A stretch of 23,192 nucleotides of DNA from Hofstenia miamia (taxonomy: Eukaryota > Xenacoelomorpha > Acoela > Hofsteniidae). Numbering within the stretch: the first letter of the stretch is position 1; each line of letters starts with the position of its first letter. The notes beneath the pieces are model-generated. The model was not told the origin of the DNA. It made no database searches and worked only from the letters and a program-made list of their open reading frames with translations. Below, one piece after another: positions 9,427-21,200 of this stretch. The stretch spans positions 234,845-258,036 of the forward strand of contig CABFPE010000852.1 in NCBI GenBank assembly GCA_900660155.1, read 5' to 3'. A program made the position numbers and the translations under genes.

Positions 9427-10781
9427 ATGTCTTACATTAACTTCCTCTCCGATGATAAAGCCACAGCACTTGCCTTGGAACTGCGAGAAACAAATCTTAT
9501 TAAGATGAAGCGGGAATTGGATGATGAAGATAGCGATGGCGAGCTATTTTTTGATCAGCAGATGACGGCCATGCTGTGTCATGTAAGAACCTCAGGCAGT
9601 GTTTCTATGACAAATAAGACTTCTAAGGGAAAGAAGATTATTACAGAGGCCAACTATCACAAAATGTTAGTCTTTGCGTAAGTATATATTCATCATTATA
9701 AATATTCTTACCCTTTATTTAGAGATATTAATTCGGGAGACATGTTCGTGATGTTTACCAAGTCTGAAGCTGAAACGAAAGTGCTTCTCAGAATGGCTGG
9801 ACACGGAATTGCTATAGGAAAAATCGTTATGGTTCTTGACCCAGAGTATACAAAGCTGACTTTGGGTCAGACCTGCATTATTAAATCAAGAAATGCTTTG
9901 GTAGATGCAGAGTTGGATGATGGGAGAATAGCACTTCGTCCAATAGAGCTACAGAATGATAGCAGCTTCAAGTTTTTTTGTGAAGCAATCGACGCCTCAG
10001 TTATTAAATTCGTAGCGATTTTTTCAAGTACCTGCTGTAGTGGCAACCTCTGTGATGGTGCATATGGAATGCCATGCAGTATTTGTATGGATGCCAAAGC
10101 CAGCGAGAGATGGAATATTACCGTCATTTTTAAGCTTCTGAAAATAAAGAAGAAAATGGAGGTTACATCTACGACGTTGACAAAATACCTGTTTGAAAGA
10201 GAAGCTCTCAATGTAAGTATATTTTAGTTTATAAGCCTTGATGTGCGCTATGAATTTAATACAATCTTTTAAGCTTTAATTGTCATATGCATTATAACCC
10301 TAAATTAATGCTAAATTTAGACTCACTATTTCAATTTTACTTGAATCAATTTGTAAACCACTTGGATTTTCTTAATAACTAGTATATATTTGTTGTATTC
10401 TTAAGAAATATTTAACCATGATCTGACTTTATCTTATGTAGTGTTTGCGTGGTGGCATAAGTAATACAATCTGTATATTTCTAATTTAATATTACATACG
10501 TTGTTTATTTGAGTAGTTATAGTAAATTTGTTTAGATGCCTATCTCCTCTATTAACTCGCAGGAGTTGCGACATAAAGGTATGAAGAAGCTCCAAGATAT
10601 CCAACTGTGGAAAATATATGGCTGGTCACGAGGAACCGATGATACTTTCTCGGATATTAAGAAATTCAATGTTGTTCGAATGGTTCCAATTGGAGAATTT
10701 CAAAAAATCCAACTGGCGATGGCTGAAAATGAAACAAATTACGCAGCTGGACCCTCAGAAAGAATTGCCAGACTTATTTAA
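9427..10781 (+). CDS. Paralog 2 of the unrecognised three-exon gene family (328 aa)
   Basis: Exons are 9427-9677, 9723-10212 and 10536-10781. Intron 1 is 45 bp, exactly as in paralog 1, exon 2 is 490 nt in both, and intron 2 is 323 bp. Junction phases are identical (phase 2, then phase 0). Conserved landmarks are the acidic patch DSDGELFFD, FADINSG across the first splice, FTKSEAE, VLDPE, ALVDAELDD, LRPIELQ, FFCEA, and the cysteine knuckle C189-x4-C194-x7-C202-x2-C205 with CDGAYG, plus an additional adjacent Cys188. The last exon has YGWSRGT, DIKKFN, RMVP and a terminal AGPSERIARL. Charged patches differ from paralog 1 but no key residue of the shared motifs is lost, consistent with both being under selection. 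The ATG at 10536 is internal (first codon of exon 3), not a separate gene start. Function is unknown; an OB-fold/zinc nucleic-acid-binding role is a weak inference from the motif layout. Confidence 0.8.
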
Positions 10782-10879
10782 ATACTTTTCAACGTTTGTT
10801 ATTGTGCTTGTAATTTTTTTGTATGTGTAAGAAATATCAATAATTATTTTAATTACAATTAAATAGTATGTGATACGTA

Positions 10880-11200
10880 AAAATAACATATTTACCACAT
10901 CTCTAGCATTAATCCAAAGTTGGTATTTAAACATTTTTATTACCTGTATCAATTCGGAAAATCATTCACACTTTTAAAAGCTCAATTTTAAATGATAGCC
11001 TTACACTTATAAATTTTGAATTAAATTTAATTTTTTACTTAATGCATCATTTCACAAGTAGAATAAAAAAAATTTTAATCTTTAACTATATACCGATATT
11101 GTTTTTTGAATTTTTTATTATTTATATCAATTCGGAAAATCATTCAAGGTTACAAAAACTCAATTTTAAATGATAGCAGTATATTTATAAATTTAATGCG
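10880..11200. repeat. ~180-bp satellite-like repeats, block 4
   Basis: AATTCGGAAAATCATTCA occurs at about 10951 and 11129, 178 bp apart, each followed by CTCAATTTTAAATGATAGC. This is the same monomer family as blocks 1 to 3 but a more diverged subtype. It starts about 100 bp past the stop codon of paralog 2. Confidence 0.65.
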
Positions 11201-11640
11201 AATTGGGGTCTGAAAATTCTAAAATTTATAATAAGATGAAACTTATACATTATAACTTTATAATATTTTCAATGTTTGCTTTACCCTTAAAAAATTTATT
11301 GATCAAGCTTTCAGCAATAGAATGATACTAAGTCGAAACAGATGAAACTTATACATTATAACTCTAATTTAATGCGAATTGTTGTCTGACAATTTCAAAA
11401 AATATGTAGTAAGTTCGGAAACATGTCAAAATATTTTATTATAATATTTTCAATGTACGCTTTACCCTTAAAAAATTTATTGATCAAGCTTTCAGCAATA
11501 GAATGATAATAAGTCGAAGCAGATGAAACTTATACATTATAACTCTAATTTAATGCGAATTGTTGTCTGACAATTTAAAAATTTGTAGTAAGTTTGGAAA
11601 CATGTCAAAATAAACTTTAATTTAATGCGAATTGTTTGAT
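11200..11640. repeat. ~181-bp tandem repeats, CTTTCAGCAATAGAA subtype
   Basis: CTTTACCCTTAAAAAATTTA recurs about 181 bp apart (from near 11279 and 11460), with CTTTCAGCAATAGAATGATA and AACTCTAATTTAATGCGAAT in each unit. The copies are almost identical. Words such as CTCTAATWTTAATSCGAA and TTCGGAAA can be lined up with the other ~180-bp subtype, so both probably descend from one monomer. Confidence 0.75.
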
Positions 11641-12900
11641 AGCCATACATTTATAGTATTCTATTTAAACTAATTTTTTTAATTATTCAGGTATTCGTAA
11701 AAATTGCATTCATCTAGGCTTAAATATCGATGTTTAACTTAAACTCAAGCCTTGACTTTAGTTATCATTTGATAAGTAGAAACAGCAAACTTTTCAAGTC
11801 TAATAAACTTATGCGAGATTGATGCTTACATTATTTTATTGTCTTAATCAATACCGAAATAAATTCTAAATTACTTAAATTAAATTTTATCTAAATACTT
11901 ATTGTAAATTCAAAATGGATGCAGCATATTCAATTTGAATTGAACTACAAGTACAAAAGTTATTTTTTAAGAGTAAAAATAACATTATTACAATTATAAA
12001 AAATTATCTTTCTATCATGAACTAAATATCTTGCACATTTACATTGAATAGCAGTCAAGCGATTTTAACAATGCGGTAGTCCCAATTCAGAAGGCTACTG
12101 CAAAGTCAATTTTGACGCTATATGCATAAAAATTACATCATTCTCTAGCTAATCAATAACTCTATGTGAAATTATTTTTTATTTTTTGGATATATCATTT
12201 CTCATTCCACCGCACCCTCCAATAGGATTTGTCAATTTTACCACTTCTCTTATAATCGATTATTATAATTTATAGGGTAGACTATCTTTGGAGACCTATA
12301 GCTCCATGATTTTTAATGCTATGGATACAGTTTAGATATCAGCTCATGAGCACTCATTGACCTCAATGCTGATTACCCATGTAGCTTCCCGTAGCGATAC
12401 GCATTTTGTGAGCACTCATTGGTCAATAATTGGCCTCAATACCCTAGCAAGTTTAAATCGTCATGTGCAGGCTTATTCGGCTGGACTCTAGAGTCTAAAA
12501 ATGAATAACACTTGTACGCATTTAAAAAGTAAGAATTAAGTTATTGAATTTTGCAAAAGATGCAGAACTCTTAAAACATTCAATTTTCTTCGATTCGTTT
12601 AGCACCAATTGAAGCACTAGTTAGTGTTGATCCCGTGAGTTAACATGAGCATTTATTATTTACATTTTGTATTAGCTATAATTGTCCTCAGTTTTACATC
12701 AACTATGAAAATCGATTTGCAAACTTATTAGGCTTGACTCTTGATTCTAAAAATGAATATCTATAAAATTTAAGGAATACTTTGTTAGTAATTGTTTTTT
12801 TAGAATGATGCTCATGAAGCATTAGGGTGCACTAAACTTTTGTTTTGCTCTTATTTATTAGTAACATTTATTAATTTTCCGTAAGTATTAATGCTTTTAG
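11641..12900. repeat. Non-coding region with further dispersed repeats
   Basis: 11740-11890 is a copy of the 7875-8300 monomer. 12013-12054 matches 4763-4804. 12060-12113 matches 8450-8503. 12180-12340 resembles 1910-2060. TGAGCACTCATTG is duplicated at 12347 and 12409. A 36-bp segment at 12472-12507 returns at 12724-12759 with four mismatches. No gene is seen. Confidence 0.6.
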
Positions 12901-12922
12901 AATGATGTTTCCCCCCCACCAG

Positions 12923-12948
12923 ATGAAACTTCAACTGCTGCAGTTGAG
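12923..12948 (+). other. Candidate 26-nt upstream exon of the Rep-helicase gene
   Basis: It is preceded by a seven-C tract and ACCAG, and followed by a GTATGC donor. Read in phase it ends ...TAAVE, echoing the ETAVE end of the 13111-13152 candidate exon, and it would join that exon in phase. It shares its CTGCAGTTGAG-GTAWGC end and the upstream GATGTTTCCCCCCCA word with the next candidate, so the two look like a duplicated exon unit. It is supported only by splice signals and similarity. Confidence 0.3.
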
Positions 12949-13110
12949 GTATGCAATTTTCACTAAAATTTTAAGCACTTAAAAAATGAATTATATATAT
13001 AATATTTTTCAATAGTTATTGCATCGACTTTCTTTTTGTTAATATTTGATTATTCAGCTATAAATAATTTCCGATGTTTCCCCCCCATCATCTTAAACTT
13101 GTATTTTTAG

Positions 13111-13152
13111 ATGAATTTTGATTCTCTTCCCATTGCTGAAACTGCAGTTGAG
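13111..13152 (+). CDS. Candidate 5' coding exon of the Rep-helicase gene (14 codons)
   Basis: This segment reads MNFDSLPIAETAVE from an ATG directly after TATTTTTAG and ends at a good GTAAGC donor. Joined in phase 0 to the acceptor at 15296/15297 it gives ...AETAVE-DVEPLCV..., extending the main frame to a 2419-residue protein with a true ATG start. The intron would be 2144 bp, long compared with the other introns here. The start is attractive because the main frame has no in-frame ATG before residue 45, which is already past conserved-looking cysteines. There is no transcript evidence, and another unseen exon could serve instead. Confidence 0.45.
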
Positions 13153-15296
13153 GTAAGCTAGTTTTCTACATAATTTTATCTAGTACTTTTTGAAAGTCTG
13201 AAACAATTTATTTGTGATGTAGGATCCTATTTCTTTTAAAATACTTCAGTAATTTTTAATTATAAAAGGATGAAACTCAGTTAATAATCCGCATCAACAA
13301 CTTATATTAAATATTGTTTACTTTCTATCAATTTTAATACAGACGACAGCCTTAATATTCGATTTATTTCTAGAAATCAAAAACTAAAATAGCAACTAAA
13401 TATAAATTTGACAAATATTGAGCATATCTCAATATAGCACTTAAGTTATAGTTTATTTTGTTCATTGTAAATCGCAATCTCAATGTCCTTTTGATATTAT
13501 TTCTGTTGCCTAGCAACAATTTATCTATAATTGAAATTAATAAAAAACATAATTCATTTATATAAATGGACAGCTATTCCTATTACAAACCTGCTTCATT
13601 TGTTTTTTATTGTTAAATCAAAATGCGTATTATATTTATGTTCATATATTATATTATAGTGTTTTTATATATCATAGATGTTTGAACGATCAATGTTTCG
13701 ATCTATTTGTATAAAAGTTTCAATAATTTTTTCTTAGAAAATATTTAATTCAATGTATTTGATGTTGAAGAACGAATCAATAGGATTACTGTACAATATT
13801 ATTATTTTAAATATGTATTTCTTGTTACAATATTAAGGTTTTATTGTTAAATGATGATCTATACAATCTTGAAACGGCTTTCAAACAGTTTTAATACATC
13901 AAGTTGCGTGAGTCGTCTTTTTTGTAGACTTTCGTACAACTTTGAATCCGATATTATTTTTGCTTCGCAATTCCATGTAGTTATTTCATAAAAATTATCG
14001 TTATTAAGAGTACAAAGTTATAATTTTTTTGGTATTGTGTTATAGTATATGGATATAAAATATTTTTAATCGATCAATGTATAAATCATCTGTTGGCTTA
14101 GCTTCATTCCTTTTTTCATAGCAAATTGTTTAACTAGAATGTATATATGTTTCAAATGGTTACAATAAATAATTATACTTGTGAATTTGAATGTTTCAAC
14201 TGCCCATTTCGGAACCCTATTACTATTTGAGTATTTGTCCTAAAAATTAGATTAATATGTCAAGAGGTACGCACTGACTAGCTCCATATGTATTACTGTT
14301 TGGTTTTTTTTGTTTATAAAAATTGTTTTAATATCTTTAATTTCGGCCATTAGTTCTACAGTTTCTGTTCGCCTTAAAGCTATTATATTGAATCTGATAT
14401 TGTTATTGAATCTCAATTTCTTTGATAACCATTATAATGAATTCAAAGTACTCGTTCTCTAGTGGTCTGTCATTATAGTGTATATGTATTAAATACTTTT
14501 AATTTATCATGGATTTCAATGTTTTATTGTCATTGTTTCGATATTACTGCTATTATTGCTTCTCAATTCCATTTAGTTATTTCATAAAAATTATCGTTAT
14601 TAAGAGTACAAAGTTTTCTTAGTATTGCATTATTTCTTGATAAGATATATTTGCTTTATTCTATTAAGGTTTTAAAATGAATGTTTGCTTTGTAATTTTA
14701 TTTTTTTATTTACTTCAAAATGTTAAGTTTCTATATATTGATGTTTGAAATTGAATCAATTGTGTTACTATATTTATATTTGATTTAAAATAATGTGCAT
14801 GGATCCTTCACATGATGTATTTTTATATTTTTGTAGAACATTCGAATAATATTGGTGGTTATAATATTAATATAATTTCTTTGCAATCTGATGATTTCCT
14901 TGCACATAGAAAAACGAACTGAAATAATGTATTAATCTGTTAATCCGCAATATTTGCATTAGGTCGTAGAGGAATAAGTAGGTTCTTTTTCCTGCAGATG
15001 GAAATAGGTTGGCCAGTCTGTATATTATTGTTTAATCCTAACCTCTCCAATCGTGAAACAACAATTCGATTTGTTTGAATACTCTAAGTAGCGTAAATTC
15101 GTATTAAGTTCATTTAAGCTTTAATCCGAACTTTTGATTTTTTATTTATTTCAATTTCGTTACCTTGAGTATCTATAAGACTATTTAATGCATTTATCAT
15201 TCTACATAATGTTGCTTAAGGATGTATAATTTGGTATGTAATTATTGCTATTTATTAAGGAATTCATTGTTTATTTTTTCTGATCTTAATTATTAG
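13153..15296 (+). other. Probable large intron of the Rep-helicase gene
   Basis: AT-rich with no ORF of note. It contains a 58-bp direct repeat with only two mismatches (13962-14019 and 14558-14615), and similar but weaker flanks suggest a larger old duplication with an offset near 596 bp. A strong acceptor-like TTCTTTTTCCTGCAG at about 14983-14997 precedes a short 26-codon open stretch (14998-15078) with no clear donor. Confidence 0.4.
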
Positions 15297-18200
15297 GATG
15301 TTGAACCATTATGTGTTGTGACTGATATTCCTTCTAATGTTGATGATTGTTATGGATGTCGACGTGCGCATGTTTCACTTCAAGAGGTGCAAATCGAGTC
15401 CGTAGTATTTCATCACTGTCTTGCATTTAAAGCAAAGGATCTGCATGGTATGACTTCTATAAGTTTATGTGAATTTTGTGCTGCCTTCGTTCAAACCAAA
15501 CAATGCAATTGGAATGTCGGATGGTGCTCTGCACTGTACACATTTCTTTTTAAATGTTGCGAAAATTTGTCTGAAAATTTAGCCAAAAAATTTTGGCAAT
15601 GTATTCCTGCAACTCTGCGGTTAAATTGGCAACATATTAATTTTCAGCTGCCGAATTGCATTAAGGAATGTTTAAGCACTCCGCCTATATTTATTGATGT
15701 CACAAAGGATATTATCAATTTTAAAGCATTAATGGGTACTTATAAAGCCGCCGATTTTGTTAAATGTTTAAATCAGTACCCAGCACGAACAGTAAAATGC
15801 CCTATGGGCGAACATGAATTTATTGAAAGAGCAGGTAAAATTCAATTTTGTCATTATTTGCCAAAATTTGATCCTTCTTATAAGCATTTTAAAGCTAACT
15901 ATCAAGCAAATTTTCAAGGGCTCCGTGAAGATTGGAGCAGAGGTAATATAACGGTGTTAGGATCAATTCATGTTAATCCGTCTTTGTGTTATGATATTGA
16001 GCATGGTTTGTGTATACTAACTTGCAAAATGCACACTAAAGGTTCAAATTTAAAAATTGTTCATGTCCCTCGAAACCCTGTTATTGAAACAATTCCTTCG
16101 CCACATGCAGACCGATTAGGTCCAGCTACAATTCATTCGCATGTATTACATCCGGGTAAAGTTGGCTATGCCACACACAGCTGGAAATTGTATGAGGAAC
16201 GTGGTGGCTACTCAGGTCTCAGTTCATGCAGTTTATCAAACAAGCCGCGCTTTGATAAGCATTCACATATTCAAATGCTATCAGAAAATTTGATTCTACA
16301 AAATAGACCCGATGTAGTTGACAATGTTTCATCGCGTGCAGGAATTGATTTTCCTGAAGATGCTCCTGATTTTTTCGTAAACCCACATGTTATAATTTCA
16401 AGTAGTGATGTTGAAAAGTCCTTAGAAGGGTCAACGAATGTTAGCCTAATTGATTCTATTGCCCTCTCTACTGGTAATTGTACTGTTAAAATTCATATAG
16501 ATATATCATTTTTACGTTCTACTAGTGATAACTTAAATGAGGCTATGGTATCTTTTAATGATAGTGATGTTGAAGAAAATGCTGCTCACAATATTGCTCT
16601 TAATGAAAGTCAAATTGAATGTGATTTATTTGAAAACCAAGCGCCATCAATAAATCGCGTAAATCCTAATCTCGTTATTGAGCTCCCCTCTCGGGTCATT
16701 TTAAGTTTTGATTCTAATGGATTTTGTTCTATGCCATACCAACCAAATTTTAAATTTTCACATCAATCGTTTATATATAATCTTTGCTATAATTTATTTA
16801 TTGTACTTTTCCAAAGTACATCCTTGTCTTTCAAAGACATTAGTCAAAATATTACCCATAATTGGTTGAAAGCATGTGTGCTGTATTTTTATCAAAATGT
16901 TTTCAAAAGAAAACGTCATTATGCAGGTAACTATATATCTCTTAAATGCCTTGATCAAATTTGCAAATTTTTCATCAGTTCATCTACTGATCATTCATGT
17001 CATTTTGAGGATGTAGCATATATTTTGGGTACTGTACCATTTACTGTCACATTAAAATGCCGCCGCCAGGAAAATATATTTATTGTTGTAAATGACTATT
17101 TTTCAGAAACAGATATTTCTAATGTAAATTGCATAGTATTTTATACTACAGAAAGTTTATCAAGTATGAGGCAAGCAGCGCCTCTTCCTAAAGTTATTGT
17201 TTGTAATGAAAAATTATTTGCAATTGCATCAATTTCTAATTCTCATAATAACTATAGACATGTTTATTCAGATTCAGATATTGAATGTATAAAATGGTGG
17301 CAGTTAAAGCATGGTTGTCTGCCAGTAAAATGTGAAAACGATATCTGTGAGATAACACGCCGAAATTGGCGTATTGTTATGTATATTGCTGTTGAAAACG
17401 TTAGTTTCGAAAAGTTAAAATCAAATTACATGTCCTACATTGGAGGCCAAACTATTATGTCTTGTAATGTACATCATATACATTTAATTCGAGAAAAAGC
17501 TTGTTCAGACAAAAAATGTTGTTATTCACGAGAAATACAAGCTAGTTTATTGGATTCTGATTTAAACATTGGGCCATATGCTCCTTGTAATTTGAAGTTG
17601 ATGTATTCTTGTCCGCGGGAAGACTGCTTTGCGGGTTTGTGTAGAAAACACAGTAATGACATCTTATCTGCATATAGCAGTGAGTTTCATGTGAATGTTG
17701 TACCTCGGCCTGTTGTTATTCAAAATATGCGCACTCAGCCACGTCCATCAAGTTCAATTTTGTCAGATGTTGTAAATGAAGATGTTGTTGATACAGACAT
17801 GGAAATGGAACGTGAAAATGCTGCTCAACCTTTTGAAAATTTTTTGACTTTCGGAGGTGTTGATGGCAATGAAACAGATGAAGAAGAACTTCAACCAATT
17901 GTTTTTTCTAATGCTGGTGATGTTCCAGTGTTTTCAAAAACAAATTATATTGAGGGTCATGTTCTTTTAAATCAAAACATTGGATTACTTTTCCGTAAGC
18001 AACAAAAAATTCATTCCACAATTGCCGCAAGACGTTTTTTTGAAAACATTGTTTCTACATGTAAAGGAAAGTCTATTCCAATTGTTTATCCTGAAGGAAT
18101 GCTCTTTACGAGTATATTTTGGCACATGAATCATGACGGAAGTGTGACTGGTGCAATTCCTAAATTTTTGTATAAAAGAACTTCTGAAAATTCTAAATTA

Positions 18201-21200
18201 GGTTTTGCTGGGATTAAAGAACAAATTCTGTCGCGTATTGCTAATGCTGAACTTTTGACATCCACTGATCCAAGATACATTCAGTATGCATTTGATGTTA
18301 TTTTCAATTTACATTTGTCTAGTAAACCAACTCGTATTGTGCTAACTAGAGGGTTTGAGGAAGTCACTGATAACAAGAATCAAGTTATGGTTGGCGACCA
18401 AGAAGCCATTCTTCCTTTCGAAGTAGCAGACTCGCGAAAATGCGTAAATGAACTTTCACATTTGATTGCAAATGAATCCCCAACGTACTTTTTAACTTTG
18501 ACTTGCAATCAATCAGAACATCCAGGTGTAAAACCAATCTTTGAAGCTGTCAAAAGATGGACAAATGATAATTGGGAGCAATATGTAATTTCGGGTATAT
18601 CACAAGATGAATACACTAAAATGAAAGTACAGTCCGCCATGGTTGAGATTACGTTAGCTTGGGAGAGAGCTTCCCATTATTTGATGGAATTTATAGAGAA
18701 ATCGGATGAACAGCCACTAGGTAAAATTAAAAAATTATGGTATAGGTATGAGTTTCAAGACTCACAAGGGAATCTACCTCATATTCATGCTCTTGTTTGG
18801 TGTGCAAACAATGACAAGAATTCAAACGAGGTGAAATTTAAGGTTGCTGGTCAATCAGCATGTGTCAATAATGTATTTCACCAATTTCACGAAATGGGTA
18901 TTTTTCCTTTAGTAGGAAATAATGATTTCGTTAGTTTTACTTCTAAGGTGTCTGCTATTCAAACACATTCATGCGAAAAAGCAAGGTATCGCTGTCAAAA
19001 AAAAATTAGAGATGGTAAAAAAGTGTGTCGAGTTCCACGTTATTATTCAAATGAGTATGCTTTTGAAAAGTTTGAATTGCAACACTCAGATGATGTCTGG
19101 AAGCTTTTGGTAAAATGCAATTTAGCAGGTTATTTCGGTCGATACTCGAAATTTGGTGATGTTAAGGTCCTAGACTTTGATTTTTATGAAATTTGTGCCG
19201 AACTTCGTACTGGGAAATATACTTATCCTGCTTCTAGACATGAACATTTTTGTCCAACAAATCCTTTTTTGTTTGCGTTAACTTTAAGCAGTAGCAATCT
19301 TCTTATCTGTAGTGATGTGAATGTTGCCCGCTACCTTGCAAAGTATGCTGCAGGTGTAGAGGAACGTGCTAAAATTAAATTTAAAGCTCTCACCGAAGAC
19401 GAAATTGAAGCTGAAGTTGATGCTGTAAAAAATAATAAAATTACTGGTGTCAAAATTAATGATAATGCCGTCCACAAAGGTCCAAGTGGTAGATCACTGT
19501 CAAATTGTGAATCTATCTGGTGGTTGTTTGATTTGCCATATGTTGTTAAGAATACTGAGTTCATTCATGTGTCTACTCTGCCAATGGAGTGCAGACCTGG
19601 TGTTGTTGTTTTAAGACAAAAAGAATTTTCTGGTAATGCTGGTAATGTCAAATCAGAAGCTTGTCGTGTTAGAGAAGACGTCCTAAATTTGCCGCAAAAT
19701 AGATGCTTTAATCACAATCAAAAACTTCTCTTAAGTGATCGGGATGTTTCAAATTATTCTCGGGATAAAATTACGGAATTTGGCATTAGGCCACCTGAGT
19801 TGACAGTCATAGGCAATCCTAAGCAATATTTTGCCTGGTTTACACGCACTCAGTTAAAAGCTGAGAAAGTTAATAACATTGTTATCAGTCCACATGAGAA
19901 GCATTTAAAAGTTGATTATATGCAATCTCCATGGATTGATGGAGAAGGTGGTTTAATCAAAGTCCGTGAGTCAGCAATTCAGCAGGTAGATGCATATCTC
20001 TCTGCCCGAATTTCAGATGATGCTGACAAAAATCAGGTAATTGACAATATTACGCTTGTACTTGATTCTATTAATGACCCTTCTGTGGTCAATCGCTTTA
20101 TTGATGTTGGCAAAGATTGTGCTGTTCCTGTTTTGCCTAGAGTTTTGCCAAATAATCCATCACGTTTTTTAATTCATATTTTGTTAAGTATGACAGAATA
20201 CATTACAGAAATCGATTTATTTGAATGTGGCTCAATCATTGAAGCCTTTGAACGGTTTGGCTTTAATGACCCATATGAATTGACTCGCAAGTATGTACTT
20301 GAGGAGTTAAAATTCACTCCAGGTGGTTCAAAAAATTTTGATAGACTTTTCAAAAATGCATTCGAATTGTTTTATAGTACAATAGTTGAAAAACAGTTGG
20401 TCTTTAATGCAACTCCTGTTGTTTTGTTAAGAAATCTTCAAGAAGAAGCTTCAGAAAAATTAAATACATTGTTGATGGACCGCCGTAACACATTGTGTGA
20501 GTTTTTGTTGTCAAAAAATGATATTTTTGAAATACCAAGTAAAGTTGACTTATTGGAAGGTAATGCTATTAGCTGGACTCCGTGTATTAAGCGTGCTGAC
20601 AATCAATCACTTGAGTCATTTATTGAGCAAAGTGAAGCTTTAAAAGAGTTTAAAAATTCAATTGATGAGTTTCTATCTGGTGTAAATACATTTGTGTTTG
20701 GTAAGATTTTGTGTGGCCCTCCGGGTTCAGGTAAAACTCATGTTTTGAAAACTGCAGTTGCTTATGCAGTCGCAAGAGGTGTAAATGCAATCTTTACTTC
20801 TATTTCAGGCGAAAAATCTACTGAATTCGGAGGTGCACACATTCATTTGTTGTTTCCAATTCCAGTTGATGAAAGATCACCTAATATTTCTGTACAAGGC
20901 TTGGCACAATCCACAATTAGTCGTTTGATTGCTGATCCTTTAAAACTTGCTTATGTACAACGACTTGAATTAATTGCCATTGAAGAAATCGGATTAATTA
21001 GTGCTGAGTTGTATGAAATTATTAACCTAGTATTGCAGCATGTGAAATGTAATAAATCACCGTGGGGTGGTGTTCTTGTTTTGGCCTCTGGTGATCATAA
21101 ACAGCTGCCGCCTGTAAATGGTTCATTGATTTGGAATAGTCCTTTATTGTTAACTAACTTTAAAGTCTTTAAATTATTGCACTATGTCCGCAGTGCATTA

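Noticed and set aside
9867..10211. Minus-strand ORF of 114 codons
   Set aside because: Shadow of exon 2 of paralog 2; the plus-strand reading is conserved with paralog 1.
10536..10781. Separate 81-aa gene starting at ATG 10536
   Set aside because: It is exon 3 of paralog 2: preceded by a TTTAG acceptor, in phase, and matched by exon 3 of paralog 1, which does not begin with ATG.
14983..15078. Additional transposase exon after a strong acceptor at 14997
   Set aside because: It has an open stretch of 26 codons but ends in a stop with no clear donor in phase, so it is not called.
15318..15320. GTG at 15318 as the transposase start codon
   Set aside because: GTG starts are not expected for a nuclear eukaryotic gene; the frame stays open back to a splice acceptor at 15296.
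16740..17060. OTU protease domain in the N-terminal half of the transposase
   Set aside because: OTU domains are known in some Helitron proteins, but I could not find a convincing Asp-x-x-Cys nucleophile motif here.
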